Shown here piece by piece: positions 7,817 to 16,814 of a DNA stretch of 64,000 nucleotides; position 1 is the stretch's first letter, and each line of letters opens with the position of its first letter. The position numbers and the translations under genes were made by a program. The notes under the pieces were generated by a model, which had not been told where the DNA came from, searched no databases, and was given only the letters and a program-made list of their open reading frames with translations. Where the stretch lies: positions 1,240,001-1,304,000 of the forward strand of contig CAWCPR010000003.1 in NCBI GenBank assembly GCA_963797475.1. Direction: 5' to 3'. Source of the DNA: CAWCPR01 sp963797475 (GTDB lineage Bacteria; Chloroflexota; Anaerolineae; Anaerolineales; UBA4823).

Positions 7817-9949
7817 ATGTTGCTAAGTATATTCGCAAATGGGGGACCGCAATTCTTCGGATTGGTACCCTGGATCGTTTTCATCCCCGTGATTGGGCTG
7901 CTAATTAATATGTCCTTTGGCGGGCGTTTGAGTGAGAAAGTAGTTGGAACGATCGCCAGTACAGCCGCCGGCCTGACGTTCGTGATCGCTGTGCTGCTTG
8001 GCATCTCTCTAATTGGGCAGCCGGAAGGCGCCGTTGTGCCTCTGGTCGAATGGATCCAGGCCGGTGAGCTGCACGTATCCTGGGGTTTTAACGTCGATAC
8101 GCTCTCAGTCACGATGATGCTGGTTGTCTCCGGAGTCGGCACCCTGATCCATATTTATGCAATCGGCTACATGCACGAGGATGTGCGCCTGAATGGGGAT
8201 CCAGGCCGCTTCCCCCGCTTTTTCGTTTTTATGAACCTGTTCATCGCTGCGATGATGATCCTGGTCAGCGCCGACAACTACGTCATGCTCTTCGTCGGTT
8301 GGGAAGGCGTCGGGTTGTGCTCCTACTTGCTGATCGGTTTCTGGTATGAAAAAGGGAAAGACGGTTTAGGAAACGCAATCGCAGCCAAAAAGGCCTTCGT
8401 CGTCAACCGGATCGGCGATTTTGGCTTTATGATGTCAGCCTTCACGATGTTCGCCTTTTTCCGCTCCCTGGATTTCAAAACCGTGTTTGATCAGGCGCCG
8501 GCGGTCTCAGCGCTGTATCCAGGGGCGATCCTGGCAATCACATTGTTCATGCTGTTAGGTGTCACGGGCAAATCAGCCCAGATCCCGCTCTACGTCTGGC
8601 TGCCGGACGCTATGGCAGGCCCTACGCCGGTCTCCGCGCTGATCCATGCGGCTACCATGGTCACAGCCGGCGTTTACCTGATCGCCCGCTCACACGCGCT
8701 GTATGTTCTCGCGCCGCAAGCTCAAAATATCGTCGCCCTGGTTGGGGGGGCCACTGCCCTGTTCGCGGCCACAATCGCAGTCGCCCAGTTTGACATTAAG
8801 AAAGTTCTGGCTTATTCGACCATCAGCCAGCTTGGATATATGGTCGCGGCTGTGGGGATGGGCGCGTTTGTGGCGGGCATGTTTCACCTGATTACCCATG
8901 CCTTCTTCAAGGCCTTGCTCTTCCTTTCAGCCGGTTCGGTTATCCAGGGCGTGGAGCACGGCCATCACCACGTAGAGCACGACCCAAAGCTGAAAAAATC
9001 CGCTAAATCCCAGGCTGGACACGAGTTCGACCCCCAGGACATGCGCAACATGGGTGGACTGCGCAACCGCATGAAGGTGACCTTCTGGGTGTACCTGATC
9101 GGAGCGGTAGCGCTGGCTGGCGTCCCGCCGCTGGCCGGATTCTGGTCCAAGGATGAAATCCTGGCAGAAAGCAGCACGCTCAACCCGCTGGTCTATTGGC
9201 TGCTGGTCGCGGCGGCATTCCTGACGGCATTCTATATGGGCCGCCAGATTTTGCTGGTTTTCTTCGGAGAGGCGCGCAGCCCGGCGGCGGAGCATGCCAA
9301 AGAAAACCCACCCGTGATGACCGTCCCCCTCATGATCCTGGGTTTCCTATCCTTGTTCGGCGGGTTGTTGAACCTGCCGGGGGTAAGCTCGCTCACCCAC
9401 TGGTTGGAACACACCATCGAAAATATCCACGAAGGCGAATTCATTATTACCGTTGCCGTAATCTCATCCAGCCTGGCGCTGCTGGCGATCTTCATTTCCT
9501 GGCTTATTTACGACCGCCGCTACCGCCAGTTGCTCAGAACACCGCCGGCGAAACGGGTGGATGATCCTTTACGCTCTATGTTGGGTCCGGTGTTCACGGC
9601 GTTGGAGCACAAATGGTGGGTGGATGAGTTCTATGATTTGATCATCGTCAGGCCGTATAAGGGTTTGGCGCGCCTGCTTGCGTTCGGTGGAGCCGAACCA
9701 GCGGATACCACAACGAAAAAAGATTTCTTGCACGAGGTGGTCATCGCCGGCGGGTACAGCAAATTGGCGGATTTTTTCGCTCAGGAAGTGGACCTGGGAT
9801 TTATCGACGCGATAGCCAACGATTTAGCCAGCATTGTCCGGGGCTCAGCCGGCTGGCTGCGGCGGATACAAAGCGGTTTTGTACGCACTTACGCCTTGAT
9901 GGTGTTCCTGGGCGTTGTGCTTATTCTGGGTTATTTAATATTACGCTGA
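7817..9949 (+). CDS. nuoL: NADH-quinone oxidoreductase subunit L (ND5)
   Basis: NuoL is the distal antiporter-like proton-pumping subunit with the long lateral helix. The 710-residue protein carries the ND5 signatures VGWEGVGLCSYLLIGFW and GKSAQIPLYVWLPDAMAGPT, plus LIHAATMVTAGVYL with the conserved Lys/His channel residues. A hydrophilic loop rich in His, Lys and Asp (about residues 377-400) precedes the later helices. The C-terminal hydrophobic segment (YALMVFLGVVLILGYLIL) fits the last transmembrane helix. The Shine-Dalgarno is weak. Confidence 0.95.
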   Translation: MLLSIFANGGPQFFGLVPWIVFIPVIGLLINMSFGGRLSEKVVGTIASTAAGLTFVIAVLLGISLIGQPEGAVVPLVEWIQAGELHVSWGFNVDTLSVTMMLVVSGVGTLIHIYAIGYMHEDVRLNGDPGRFPRFFVFMNLFIAAMMILVSADNYVMLFVGWEGVGLCSYLLIGFWYEKGKDGLGNAIAAKKAFVVNRIGDFGFMMSAFTMFAFFRSLDFKTVFDQAPAVSALYPGAILAITLFMLLGVTGKSAQIPLYVWLPDAMAGPTPVSALIHAATMVTAGVYLIARSHALYVLAPQAQNIVALVGGATALFAATIAVAQFDIKKVLAYSTISQLGYMVAAVGMGAFVAGMFHLITHAFFKALLFLSAGSVIQGVEHGHHHVEHDPKLKKSAKSQAGHEFDPQDMRNMGGLRNRMKVTFWVYLIGAVALAGVPPLAGFWSKDEILAESSTLNPLVYWLLVAAAFLTAFYMGRQILLVFFGEARSPAAEHAKENPPVMTVPLMILGFLSLFGGLLNLPGVSSLTHWLEHTIENIHEGEFIITVAVISSSLALLAIFISWLIYDRRYRQLLRTPPAKRVDDPLRSMLGPVFTALEHKWWVDEFYDLIIVRPYKGLARLLAFGGAEPADTTTKKDFLHEVVIAGGYSKLADFFAQEVDLGFIDAIANDLASIVRGSAGWLRRIQSGFVRTYALMVFLGVVLILGYLILR

Positions 9950-10035
9950 CGGGTAAGAGCCGGGTGGACGGCCGCTTGGCGATCGAGAGCGGCTACAGAT
10001 ACCCGTGGATTCATTAATTTAGTAGAGGACGGTCT

Positions 10036-11544
10036 ATGAACGCCTGGTTACTTCCATTGCTCGCTTTCTTCCCGCTGGTTGGGGTGGTGATCATTTTGTT
10101 CCTGAGGCCGGAACAGAAGAACAACATTCGCCTGGTGGCAGTGTTGACAGCTTTGGTCACCTTCGGGATTTCCATATGGGTGCTTGTCATGTTCAATGCC
10201 AGCAGCCCGGATATGCAGCTCAGCGTGAACGTGCCCTGGATCGAGGTGGCGGGCTTTAACATCGCCTTCCAGATGGGCGTCGACGGCTTGAGCATCCTGC
10301 TGGTTCTGTTGACCACACTGCTGTCGTTAATCTCCATTCTGGCCAGTTGGATCCTGGTTGAAGAAGGCGTTAAGGCCTACATGATCTTTTTCCTGCTGCT
10401 GGAGACCGGCATGCTGGGGGTCTTTCTTTCCCTGGACCTGTTCTTGTTCTATATCTTCTGGGAATTCAGCCTGGTGCCCATGTACTTCTTGATCGGTGTT
10501 TTTGGCGGCGAGCGGCGTATGTACGCGGCGATCAAGTTCTTCCTTTACACCATGGCTGGCTCGATCCTGATGCTCCTGGCTATCCTATGGCTGGGCATCA
10601 CCGGGCACAGCTTTTCGCTGCCGATATTGCTGAGGGACGTCAGCGCAAACATCCCTCTCAACGTGCAGATCTGGCTCTTCCTGGCCTTTGGCCTGGCGTT
10701 TGCCATCAAGGTCCCGATGTGGCCGCTGCATTCCTGGCTGCCGGACGCCCATACCGAAGCGCCTACGGCTGGCTCGGTCATCCTGGCCGGCGTTCTTTTG
10801 AAGATGGGCGCTTACGGCTTTTTGCGCTTCAACATTTCGCTCTTTCCACAAGCCACCGTCGTAATGGCGCCCTGGATGGCAGGGCTGGCTGTGGTCGGGA
10901 TCATCTATGGCGCGATTGTCTCATTCGCCCAGCGTGACATGAAAAAGCTGGTGGCTTATTCTTCGGTCAGCCATATGGGTTTCGTTATCCTGGGCATGTT
11001 CGCCCTAAACAGCCAGGGCGTTCAGGGCTCAATTTTACAGATGGTGAATCACGGCGTCAGCACGGGAGCTTTATTCCTGATTGTCGGCGTCATTTATCAC
11101 CGCCGCCATACCCGCAACATGGACGCTTTCGGGGGCCTGTGGTCGTTATTGCCGGTTTATGGGACCATCGCTTTGGTCGTGTCGCTTTCCTCCATGGGCC
11201 TGCCAGGCACGAACGGGTTCGTGGGTGAGTTCTCCATTCTCCTGGGCGCTTTCGATTCGAAGGTCCTGGGCTCTTATTTATTCGCCGGATTTGGAGCGAC
11301 GGGTGTGATCCTGGCGGCGATTTACATCCTGAAAATGTACCAGAATGTCTTCTTGGGGCCGGTGACTTACGAGGAAAACCGCAAGCTAAAAGATCTTTCC
11401 TGGTTGGAGATCCTTACGCTGGCTCCTTTGGTGATCTTGATTTTTTGGATAGGCTTTTACCCGCAGCCTTTCTTCCACTTAATGGCCCCTGCGGTGGATA
11501 AACTGGTCGCGGTCGTGCAAGTTGCCGCCACAGCGATGCATTAG
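10036..11544 (+). CDS. nuoM: NADH-quinone oxidoreductase subunit M (ND4)
   Basis: NuoM is the second antiporter-like proton-translocating subunit. The 502-residue polytopic protein has the ND4 motifs LLETGMLGVFLSLDLFLFYI with the conserved Glu, KVPMWPLHSWLPDAHTEAPT, and SVILAGVLLKMGAYGFLR. GAGGA at 10024-10028 lies about seven bases before ATG 10036. It is separated from nuoL by 86 bp containing no other gene. Confidence 0.96.
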   Translation: MNAWLLPLLAFFPLVGVVIILFLRPEQKNNIRLVAVLTALVTFGISIWVLVMFNASSPDMQLSVNVPWIEVAGFNIAFQMGVDGLSILLVLLTTLLSLISILASWILVEEGVKAYMIFFLLLETGMLGVFLSLDLFLFYIFWEFSLVPMYFLIGVFGGERRMYAAIKFFLYTMAGSILMLLAILWLGITGHSFSLPILLRDVSANIPLNVQIWLFLAFGLAFAIKVPMWPLHSWLPDAHTEAPTAGSVILAGVLLKMGAYGFLRFNISLFPQATVVMAPWMAGLAVVGIIYGAIVSFAQRDMKKLVAYSSVSHMGFVILGMFALNSQGVQGSILQMVNHGVSTGALFLIVGVIYHRRHTRNMDAFGGLWSLLPVYGTIALVVSLSSMGLPGTNGFVGEFSILLGAFDSKVLGSYLFAGFGATGVILAAIYILKMYQNVFLGPVTYEENRKLKDLSWLEILTLAPLVILIFWIGFYPQPFFHLMAPAVDKLVAVVQVAATAMH

Positions 11545-11621
11545 TCAGGCAGTCGCATGATGCGCCTGTCGAATAGCCCAAAGAAATTCTATTGCACTCC
11601 AGATTTCATGTCAGGGACCTT

Positions 11622-13067
11622 ATGAATTCATCCGATTTGCTTTCACTACTCCCCCTCATCCTCCTGGTATCGTGGGCCTGCTTACTCTTGCTGGTGGACT
11701 TGTTCATCCCGCGCGAGCGCAAATGGCTGACCGCTCTGCTCGCCGCCCTGGGACTGCTCGTTACCCTTGGGTTCTCATTGGCGCAATCCGGCCAGCAGCA
11801 CATCTTGTTCAATGGCATGGCTGTGGTGGATGGCTTTTCCAACTTCATGAACACAGTTTTCCTGGGCAGCGGGCTGGTGGGCGTGGCGCTGGCATTCGAT
11901 TATCTGAAGCGTATGAACCTGGAACGCGGCGAGTATTACGTGCTGCTTCTCTTTTCGATCAGCGGCATGATGCTTATGGCTTCCGCTGCGGACTTGATTG
12001 TCGTATTCCTTGCATTGGAGCTGCTGTCAATTCCGCTCTACGTGCTTTCGGGTTTTGCCCGGCCTCAGCCGGCCTCGGAAGAGGCGTCCCTAAAATATTT
12101 CCTGTTGGGAGCCTTTTCAGCCGGCTTCATGGTGTACGGCATCGCTCTGACTTTTGGCGCGACCGGCACGACCTCTCTGCAAGGGATCGTTAGCGCCGCA
12201 TCCTCCGGAACAACCAATCTCACTTTGCTGGCAGTTGGCGCGGGGCTGGTGCTGATCGGCCTGGGATTTAAGGTGGCGGTGGTCCCATTTCATATGTGGA
12301 CTCCGGATGTCTACCAGGGAGCGCCTTCGGCCGTAACCGCGTTTATGTCAGTCGGCGCGAAAGCGGGCGGTTATGCAGCGCTGATCCGCGTTTTCGTGAT
12401 TGCCTACCCCTCCCTGGTCGTCAACCTGACCCCGATTTTCTGGGTCGTGGCTGCGGTTACCATGATCCTCGGGAACTTTCTGGCGATCGCTCAGACCAAC
12501 ATCAAGCGACTGCTGGCTTACTCCAGCATCGCCCATGCAGGTTACATTTTCATGGCGCTGGTGCCCTATGGACAACCCGCTGTCGCCCGCGACGCCGTCG
12601 CCTCAGCCTTGTTCTACCTGGTGGCCTACGCTTTTACCAATTTCGGCGCCTGGGCGGTTGTCATTTCCTTGGAGCAGGCGGAGGGCAAGGGCCTGGAGCT
12701 GAACGATTACGCCGGCCTGGCGCGCAAATATCCAGCTCTGGCTGCCGCCATGGCGATTTTCATGCTTTCGTTCACCGGTGTACCGCCGACTCTGGGATTT
12801 TTGGGGAAGTTCTTCCTTTTCCGGTCGGTACTGGAAGGCGGTTTCGTCGGCCTGGCGGTGATTGGGGTGCTCACCTCGCTGGTTTCGGCCTATTACTACC
12901 TGCGAGTTGTGGTCGTCATGTACATGCAGGAAGGCGAGCCGAAAGTCCGCCGCGAACCCTGGCTGTATGCGATCACTACAGTAACCGCCGTCGGCACCGT
13001 CGTGCTCAGCCTGGCCTCGACACCGCTTTTGTCCTGGGCGTCGAACGCTTTACTGCAATTGTTCTGA
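11622..13067 (+). CDS. nuoN: NADH-quinone oxidoreductase subunit N (ND2)
   Basis: NuoN is the third antiporter-like subunit and ends the nuo operon. From ATG 11622 the protein is 481 residues and polytopic. It carries LELLSIPLYVLSGFAR, GFKVAVVPFHMWTPDVYQGA and KRLLAYSSIAHAGY, which identify ND2-like antiporter subunits. The frame is open to a TTG at 11592, but AGGGA just upstream supports 11622. A 22-bp palindrome follows 41 bp after the stop and could end the transcript. Confidence 0.95.
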   Translation: MNSSDLLSLLPLILLVSWACLLLLVDLFIPRERKWLTALLAALGLLVTLGFSLAQSGQQHILFNGMAVVDGFSNFMNTVFLGSGLVGVALAFDYLKRMNLERGEYYVLLLFSISGMMLMASAADLIVVFLALELLSIPLYVLSGFARPQPASEEASLKYFLLGAFSAGFMVYGIALTFGATGTTSLQGIVSAASSGTTNLTLLAVGAGLVLIGLGFKVAVVPFHMWTPDVYQGAPSAVTAFMSVGAKAGGYAALIRVFVIAYPSLVVNLTPIFWVVAAVTMILGNFLAIAQTNIKRLLAYSSIAHAGYIFMALVPYGQPAVARDAVASALFYLVAYAFTNFGAWAVVISLEQAEGKGLELNDYAGLARKYPALAAAMAIFMLSFTGVPPTLGFLGKFFLFRSVLEGGFVGLAVIGVLTSLVSAYYYLRVVVVMYMQEGEPKVRREPWLYAITTVTAVGTVVLSLASTPLLSWASNALLQLF

Positions 13068-13450
13068 GATCTCAATTCAACTGAAGGTTGGATTTTCCCA
13101 GAAAGCGGGCGAGGCATTGCAATGCCTCGCCTGCTGTTGATTCGCCTGGCGGGCGGCTGCGATATCCGAATGGGCCCATTTCAGGGAGCGAGTGATATTC
13201 GTCACTTGCCGGGGGGCGAGTTTTATTGTATTCTTATTAAGGGCCTCTTAAAAAAAGTGGTTTACTGACGTCTTTTTCAAAGCGGCTGATGAATGCCTGC
13301 ATCCGACCAAGGCCAAAGGAAGAAACTGCGTTACCATTCAGGTGTTAAGTTACAATGACTCTTCTGCACACCCTGTCTGCCGGTATCGTTCAGAATGGCA
13401 TTTTGGCAGTTCTAAGTTAAATTGGCTTGAACGAATCTATGGAGCAAGCC
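13068..13450 (+). other. Intergenic region after nuoN
   Basis: No gene is supported in these 383 bases. They contain the palindrome at 13109-13130 and an AT-richer stretch around 13215-13260 that could hold a promoter for the next gene. I see no convincing -35/-10 pair. Confidence 0.5.
13109..13130. terminator. Perfect 22-bp palindrome, possible nuo terminator
   Basis: GCGAGGCATT-GC-AATGCCTCGC is perfectly self-complementary and would fold into a strong hairpin 41 bp after the nuoN stop. There is no clear T-run after it, so it could be an attenuating or Rho-assisted end, or a dyad binding site. The position between a finished operon and an unrelated gene favours termination. Confidence 0.5.
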
Positions 13451-14206
13451 ATGGAAAGAACGAAGCAGAAACTCTTCTGGGTCTGCCTGACTCTGGTAAC
13501 CGGGATGGTGATATTTTTAACATTCAACGTGCCAGTCGCCAGCGGAGTCTTCTCAGACTTCAATGCATTTTCGCCTATCATCATCAAAGCCCCTCAAACT
13601 CCCACCCCAACATCCCAGCCGCCGCACGTGATCGTGCTTTCCAACAATTCCAGCTACGTCTCCTCAATAACCAGCTCGCTGCATGTGCTCGGCGAGATCA
13701 AAAATGATAGCGTCTATGACATCAGCAACGTATCCGTCAAGGTCAGATTGTATGATAAGAATCACAAAGAACTGGCGACCGAGTCGGATTCGATCTTGCT
13801 ATCCAATCTCCCCGCCGGCGAAAGGTCGTGTTTCGATATATTTTTTGACTCGCCTCCGTCGGGTTGGTCCAAGTATGAATTTGATTCGCCCACATTCGAC
13901 CTGAACGGCAAAGGCCTCCCGGAATTATCGCTTCTCGGTCTGAGCTCGAGCTACGATAGCAGCAGCGGCGACTATGTGATTAACGGCACGGTACACAATG
14001 ACGAGAGCAGCCGGGTGGAGTGCGTCAAGCCGGTTGCCACGCTCTACCAGAAAAAAACCGGCAAGATCATCGGTTGCGCTTACACTTACGTGAGCTCCAT
14101 CAGCCTGAGCGCGAATTCGCAAAGCACGTTTTCTATGGAATTCTATGGGCGAAAATACGACGATGTGGACGGCTTCCATATGCAGGTCGATGGATACATA
14201 CCATAA
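13451..14206 (+). CDS. Membrane-anchored or secreted FxLYD-like domain protein
   Basis: The function is not known. From ATG 13451 (GGAG at 13441-13444, six-base spacing; ATG 13439 and TTG 13427 are in-frame alternatives) the protein is about 251 residues. A hydrophobic segment near residues 6-28 is a signal peptide or anchor. A short Thr/Pro linker (TPTPTSQPP) follows, then two beta-rich repeats of about 85-90 residues: VLGEIKNDSVYDISNVSVKVRLYD and later INGTVHND with VKPVATLYQKKTGKI. This resembles the FxLYD/DUF3426 type of extracytoplasmic beta-sandwich. No catalytic motif is seen. It stands alone between the nuo operon and the xylanase gene. Confidence 0.7.
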   Translation: MERTKQKLFWVCLTLVTGMVIFLTFNVPVASGVFSDFNAFSPIIIKAPQTPTPTSQPPHVIVLSNNSSYVSSITSSLHVLGEIKNDSVYDISNVSVKVRLYDKNHKELATESDSILLSNLPAGERSCFDIFFDSPPSGWSKYEFDSPTFDLNGKGLPELSLLGLSSSYDSSSGDYVINGTVHNDESSRVECVKPVATLYQKKTGKIIGCAYTYVSSISLSANSQSTFSMEFYGRKYDDVDGFHMQVDGYIP

Positions 14207-14245
14207 TCAAGCCGGAGGCTGTCACTTTCAAAAGGTCCGCCGGCT

Positions 14246-14273
14246 TTGGTCCGCATCGCTAGCATGTTAGAAT
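14246..14273 (+). promoter_or_regulatory. Candidate promoter for the xylanase gene
   Basis: TTGGTC (14246-14251) and TAGAAT (14268-14273) are separated by 16 bp and end seven bases before ATG 14281. Transcription would start at or next to the start codon, giving a leaderless mRNA, which fits the lack of a Shine-Dalgarno upstream of 14281. This is pattern matching only. Confidence 0.35.
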
Positions 14274-14280
14274 CATATTT

Positions 14281-15678
14281 ATGATTAAAGGACACACCCT
14301 CCTGACACCAAGCACAAAGTCCTTTTTTCTAATCCCCAAAAGAAAATTGGCGTATCTGATATCATTGGCGCTCCTGGTCGCTTGTACAGGGCCGTCGCCT
14401 GAAGCCTCTCCCGCGCTGCCGCACGGTTTGCCAACTGCGCGCGGGCCAGCAGCTCCTGCAAGCCAGGAGGGGAACAACCCGCTCCTGGCGACGCTGACAG
14501 CCCTGGCGGCCGGCGGCGCCAACACCGAAGGCCCGCTAGGCAATACAGGCGGCAGTCAAACGCCGATCTCTTTCCCCCAGGCTACACCGGAACCGCCCCA
14601 GCGGCTCATCACCCTGACTCCCCCGGTGATCCTGCCGGCTACCTTACCACAGACGACCTTGCCAGCGGCTGTCCAGCCGGCGTACCCGCTCTCCCTCACG
14701 CCGGTTTCTTCGCTGCCCTCGCTGCGCTCACTTGCCCAGGCGATCGGGATCTATATCGGCGCCGCCGCCGACCCCTCCCTGATCCAGTCGGATCCGGGTT
14801 ATGCCGAGCTTTTGAGCCATGAATTTAACATGCTGACTCCGGAAAACGTCATGAAGTTTGAGACCATCCACCCGGAACCGGAGCGCTACGATTTCTACCC
14901 TGCCGATATCCTGGTCGCTTATGCCCAGGCTTATGGGATGGGAGTGCGCGGCCACACCCTGGTGTGGGACAGCCAACTGCCTGCCTGGGTGACCCAGGGC
15001 AATTTTACCCGCGAGCAGTGGATCGCAATTCTGCGCGACCATATTTACACGGTGGTGGGCCATTTTCGCGGCCAGATTTATGCCTGGGACGTCGTCAACG
15101 AAGCGCTGGATAATGAAGGAAGGCCGCGCGATACGATCTGGCTGCGCGCTATCGGACCAGATTATATTGCCATGGCCTTCCAATGGGCGCACGAAGCAGA
15201 CCCGCAGGCTAAGTTATTCTATAACGACGACAATGGCGAGGGGATGAACCAGAAATCGCAGGCTATTTACCAGTTGGTCCAGGGACTGCTGGCTGCCGGG
15301 GTCCCGATCAACGGTGTGGGCCTGCAAATGCACGTCTCTCTTTCCAGCGCGCCGTCCGCTCAGGATCTGGCGGCAAACATGCAGCGCCTGAGGGAGCTCG
15401 GCCTGGAGGTCCACATTACCGAGATGGATGTGCGCATCCAGAGCAGCAATAAGAGCCTCGATGAAAAACTGCAACTGCAGGCGCAGGTGTACCAGTCTGT
15501 GTTAACCACCTGCCTGGCAGCCCCGAATTGCAAGGCTTTCGTAACCTGGGGCGTAAGCGACCGCTATTCTTGGATCCCTGGTTTCACCGGGCACCCGGAC
15601 GCGCCGCTGCTGTTCGATCAGGCCGGCCAGCCCAAGCTGGCTTTTTATACCGTCATGAGCGCATTGATCGCTAGATAG
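14281..15678 (+). CDS. GH10 endo-1,4-beta-xylanase, lipoprotein
   Basis: This enzyme is predicted to hydrolyse internal beta-1,4-xylan bonds at the cell surface. The 465-residue protein begins with a signal peptide ending in a lipobox (LLVAC, lipid-modified C35). A linker of about 110 residues rich in Pro, Ala and Thr follows, then a GH10 TIM barrel from about residue 150. The family motifs are MLTPENVMKFE, GHTLVWDSQLPAWV, WDVVNEAL with the acid/base Glu274, and HITEMDVRI with the nucleophile Glu381. The length and order fit a single-domain GH10 enzyme with no recognisable carbohydrate-binding module. It ends eight bases into the converging lipA gene. Confidence 0.93.
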   Translation: MIKGHTLLTPSTKSFFLIPKRKLAYLISLALLVACTGPSPEASPALPHGLPTARGPAAPASQEGNNPLLATLTALAAGGANTEGPLGNTGGSQTPISFPQATPEPPQRLITLTPPVILPATLPQTTLPAAVQPAYPLSLTPVSSLPSLRSLAQAIGIYIGAAADPSLIQSDPGYAELLSHEFNMLTPENVMKFETIHPEPERYDFYPADILVAYAQAYGMGVRGHTLVWDSQLPAWVTQGNFTREQWIAILRDHIYTVVGHFRGQIYAWDVVNEALDNEGRPRDTIWLRAIGPDYIAMAFQWAHEADPQAKLFYNDDNGEGMNQKSQAIYQLVQGLLAAGVPINGVGLQMHVSLSSAPSAQDLAANMQRLRELGLEVHITEMDVRIQSSNKSLDEKLQLQAQVYQSVLTTCLAAPNCKAFVTWGVSDRYSWIPGFTGHPDAPLLFDQAGQPKLAFYTVMSALIAR

Positions 15679-16621
15679 CAGGTTGGGGCAGGCCGTACAG
15701 CATGTGGTGCACCACGCTCAGGACGCGCACCTGCTCTGCGGCATGATATGAGGAGCGCACCAACGGCCCGCTTTCGACCCATTTGAAGCCGATCCCCAGG
15801 CCGTAGGTCTTGATCTCCGCAAATTCATCCAGGGTGTAATAGCGGGCGATGGGCAGGTGCATCTTGCTGGGCTGCAGGTACTGCCCAACGGTTAAGATGT
15901 CCACCCCCCAACTGCGCTGGTCGCGCATTACCGCTTTGACTTCTTCCAGGGTCTCGCCCAGGCCGACCATAATGCCGGATTTGGTCAGCACATCCGGGTC
16001 GAGGCGCTTGGCGTTGCTCAAGGTGGCAGCCGCCCACTCATAGTTGTCCTGCGGCTGCACTTTCTTGAACAGGCGCGGCACGGTCTCGACGTTGTGGTTC
16101 AGGATTTCCGGACGGGCATCCATGACGATCTTCAACGCTTCCAGGCTGCCTTTGAAATCCGGGATCAATACCTCGATCGAACAGCCGGGGTGAAGCTGGC
16201 GAATCCGGCGGATGACCATCGCAAATATCGGCGCGCCGCCATCTTTACGGTCATCCCGGTTTACGCTGGTGATGACCGCGTGTTTTAAATTCATGGCTTT
16301 CACCGCCTGGGCGACTCTCTCCGGTTCGAGCCAATCAAGCGGGGAGGGTTGACCGCGCTTGATGTCGCAAAAGCCGCACGAACGCGTGCAAACATCTCCA
16401 AGCATTAAGAATGTCGCTGTCCCAGCCCCCCAACATTCGCCCATATTAGGACACATCGCCTCTTCGCATACGGTGTGCAGCGATTTGCTGCGCATCAGGC
16501 TCTGCAGCCACTCGTAAGTCTCGCCGGAGGGGGCGCGCACCTTGATCCACTCGGGACGCCGTCTCGGGGTGGCTTCGATCTCTTCCGGCTTGATCCGGTC
16601 TCGAGTTGGGGTAAACGGCAT
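15671..16621 (-). CDS. lipA: Lipoyl synthase (radical SAM)
   Basis: LipA inserts two sulphur atoms into protein-bound octanoate to make lipoyl cofactor for the 2-oxoacid dehydrogenases and the glycine cleavage system. The 316-residue protein has the auxiliary-cluster motif C52-x4-C57-x5-C63 (CEEAMCPNMGEC) and the radical-SAM motif C78-x3-C82-x2-C85 (CTRSCGFC). GIGFKWVESGPLVRSSYHA is near the C-terminus. ATG 16621 is preceded by AGGAG with five-base spacing; an in-frame GTG at 16627 is less likely. No lipB is next to it in this window. It converges on the xylanase gene. Confidence 0.96.
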   Translation of the reverse strand: MPFTPTRDRIKPEEIEATPRRRPEWIKVRAPSGETYEWLQSLMRSKSLHTVCEEAMCPNMGECWGAGTATFLMLGDVCTRSCGFCDIKRGQPSPLDWLEPERVAQAVKAMNLKHAVITSVNRDDRKDGGAPIFAMVIRRIRQLHPGCSIEVLIPDFKGSLEALKIVMDARPEILNHNVETVPRLFKKVQPQDNYEWAAATLSNAKRLDPDVLTKSGIMVGLGETLEEVKAVMRDQRSWGVDILTVGQYLQPSKMHLPIARYYTLDEFAEIKTYGLGIGFKWVESGPLVRSSYHAAEQVRVLSVVHHMLYGLPQPAI

Positions 16622-16732
16622 AAACACTCCTGATCATCGATCTATGTTTCTAATATCCCCCATTGTACCTCTTTTTAGGAGTCCTTTGGGAGGCTCCGGG
16701 AGACTCGCCCACCAAGAATCGGCGGATATCGT

Positions 16733-16762
16733 TTGTTCGTGGCCCTACCGATGCACTATAAT
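16733..16762 (+). promoter_or_regulatory. Candidate sigma-70-type promoter
   Basis: TTGTTC (16733-16738) and a consensus TATAAT (16757-16762) are spaced by 18 bp and point to the lipoprotein gene at 16815. The -10 match is perfect and the -35 is weak. It lies in the divergent region between lipA and the lipoprotein gene. Confidence 0.5.
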
Positions 16763-16814
16763 AGCCCACAATCGAGATGAACCACGTACGATAAACCCCA
16801 CAGTTTGAGCGCTT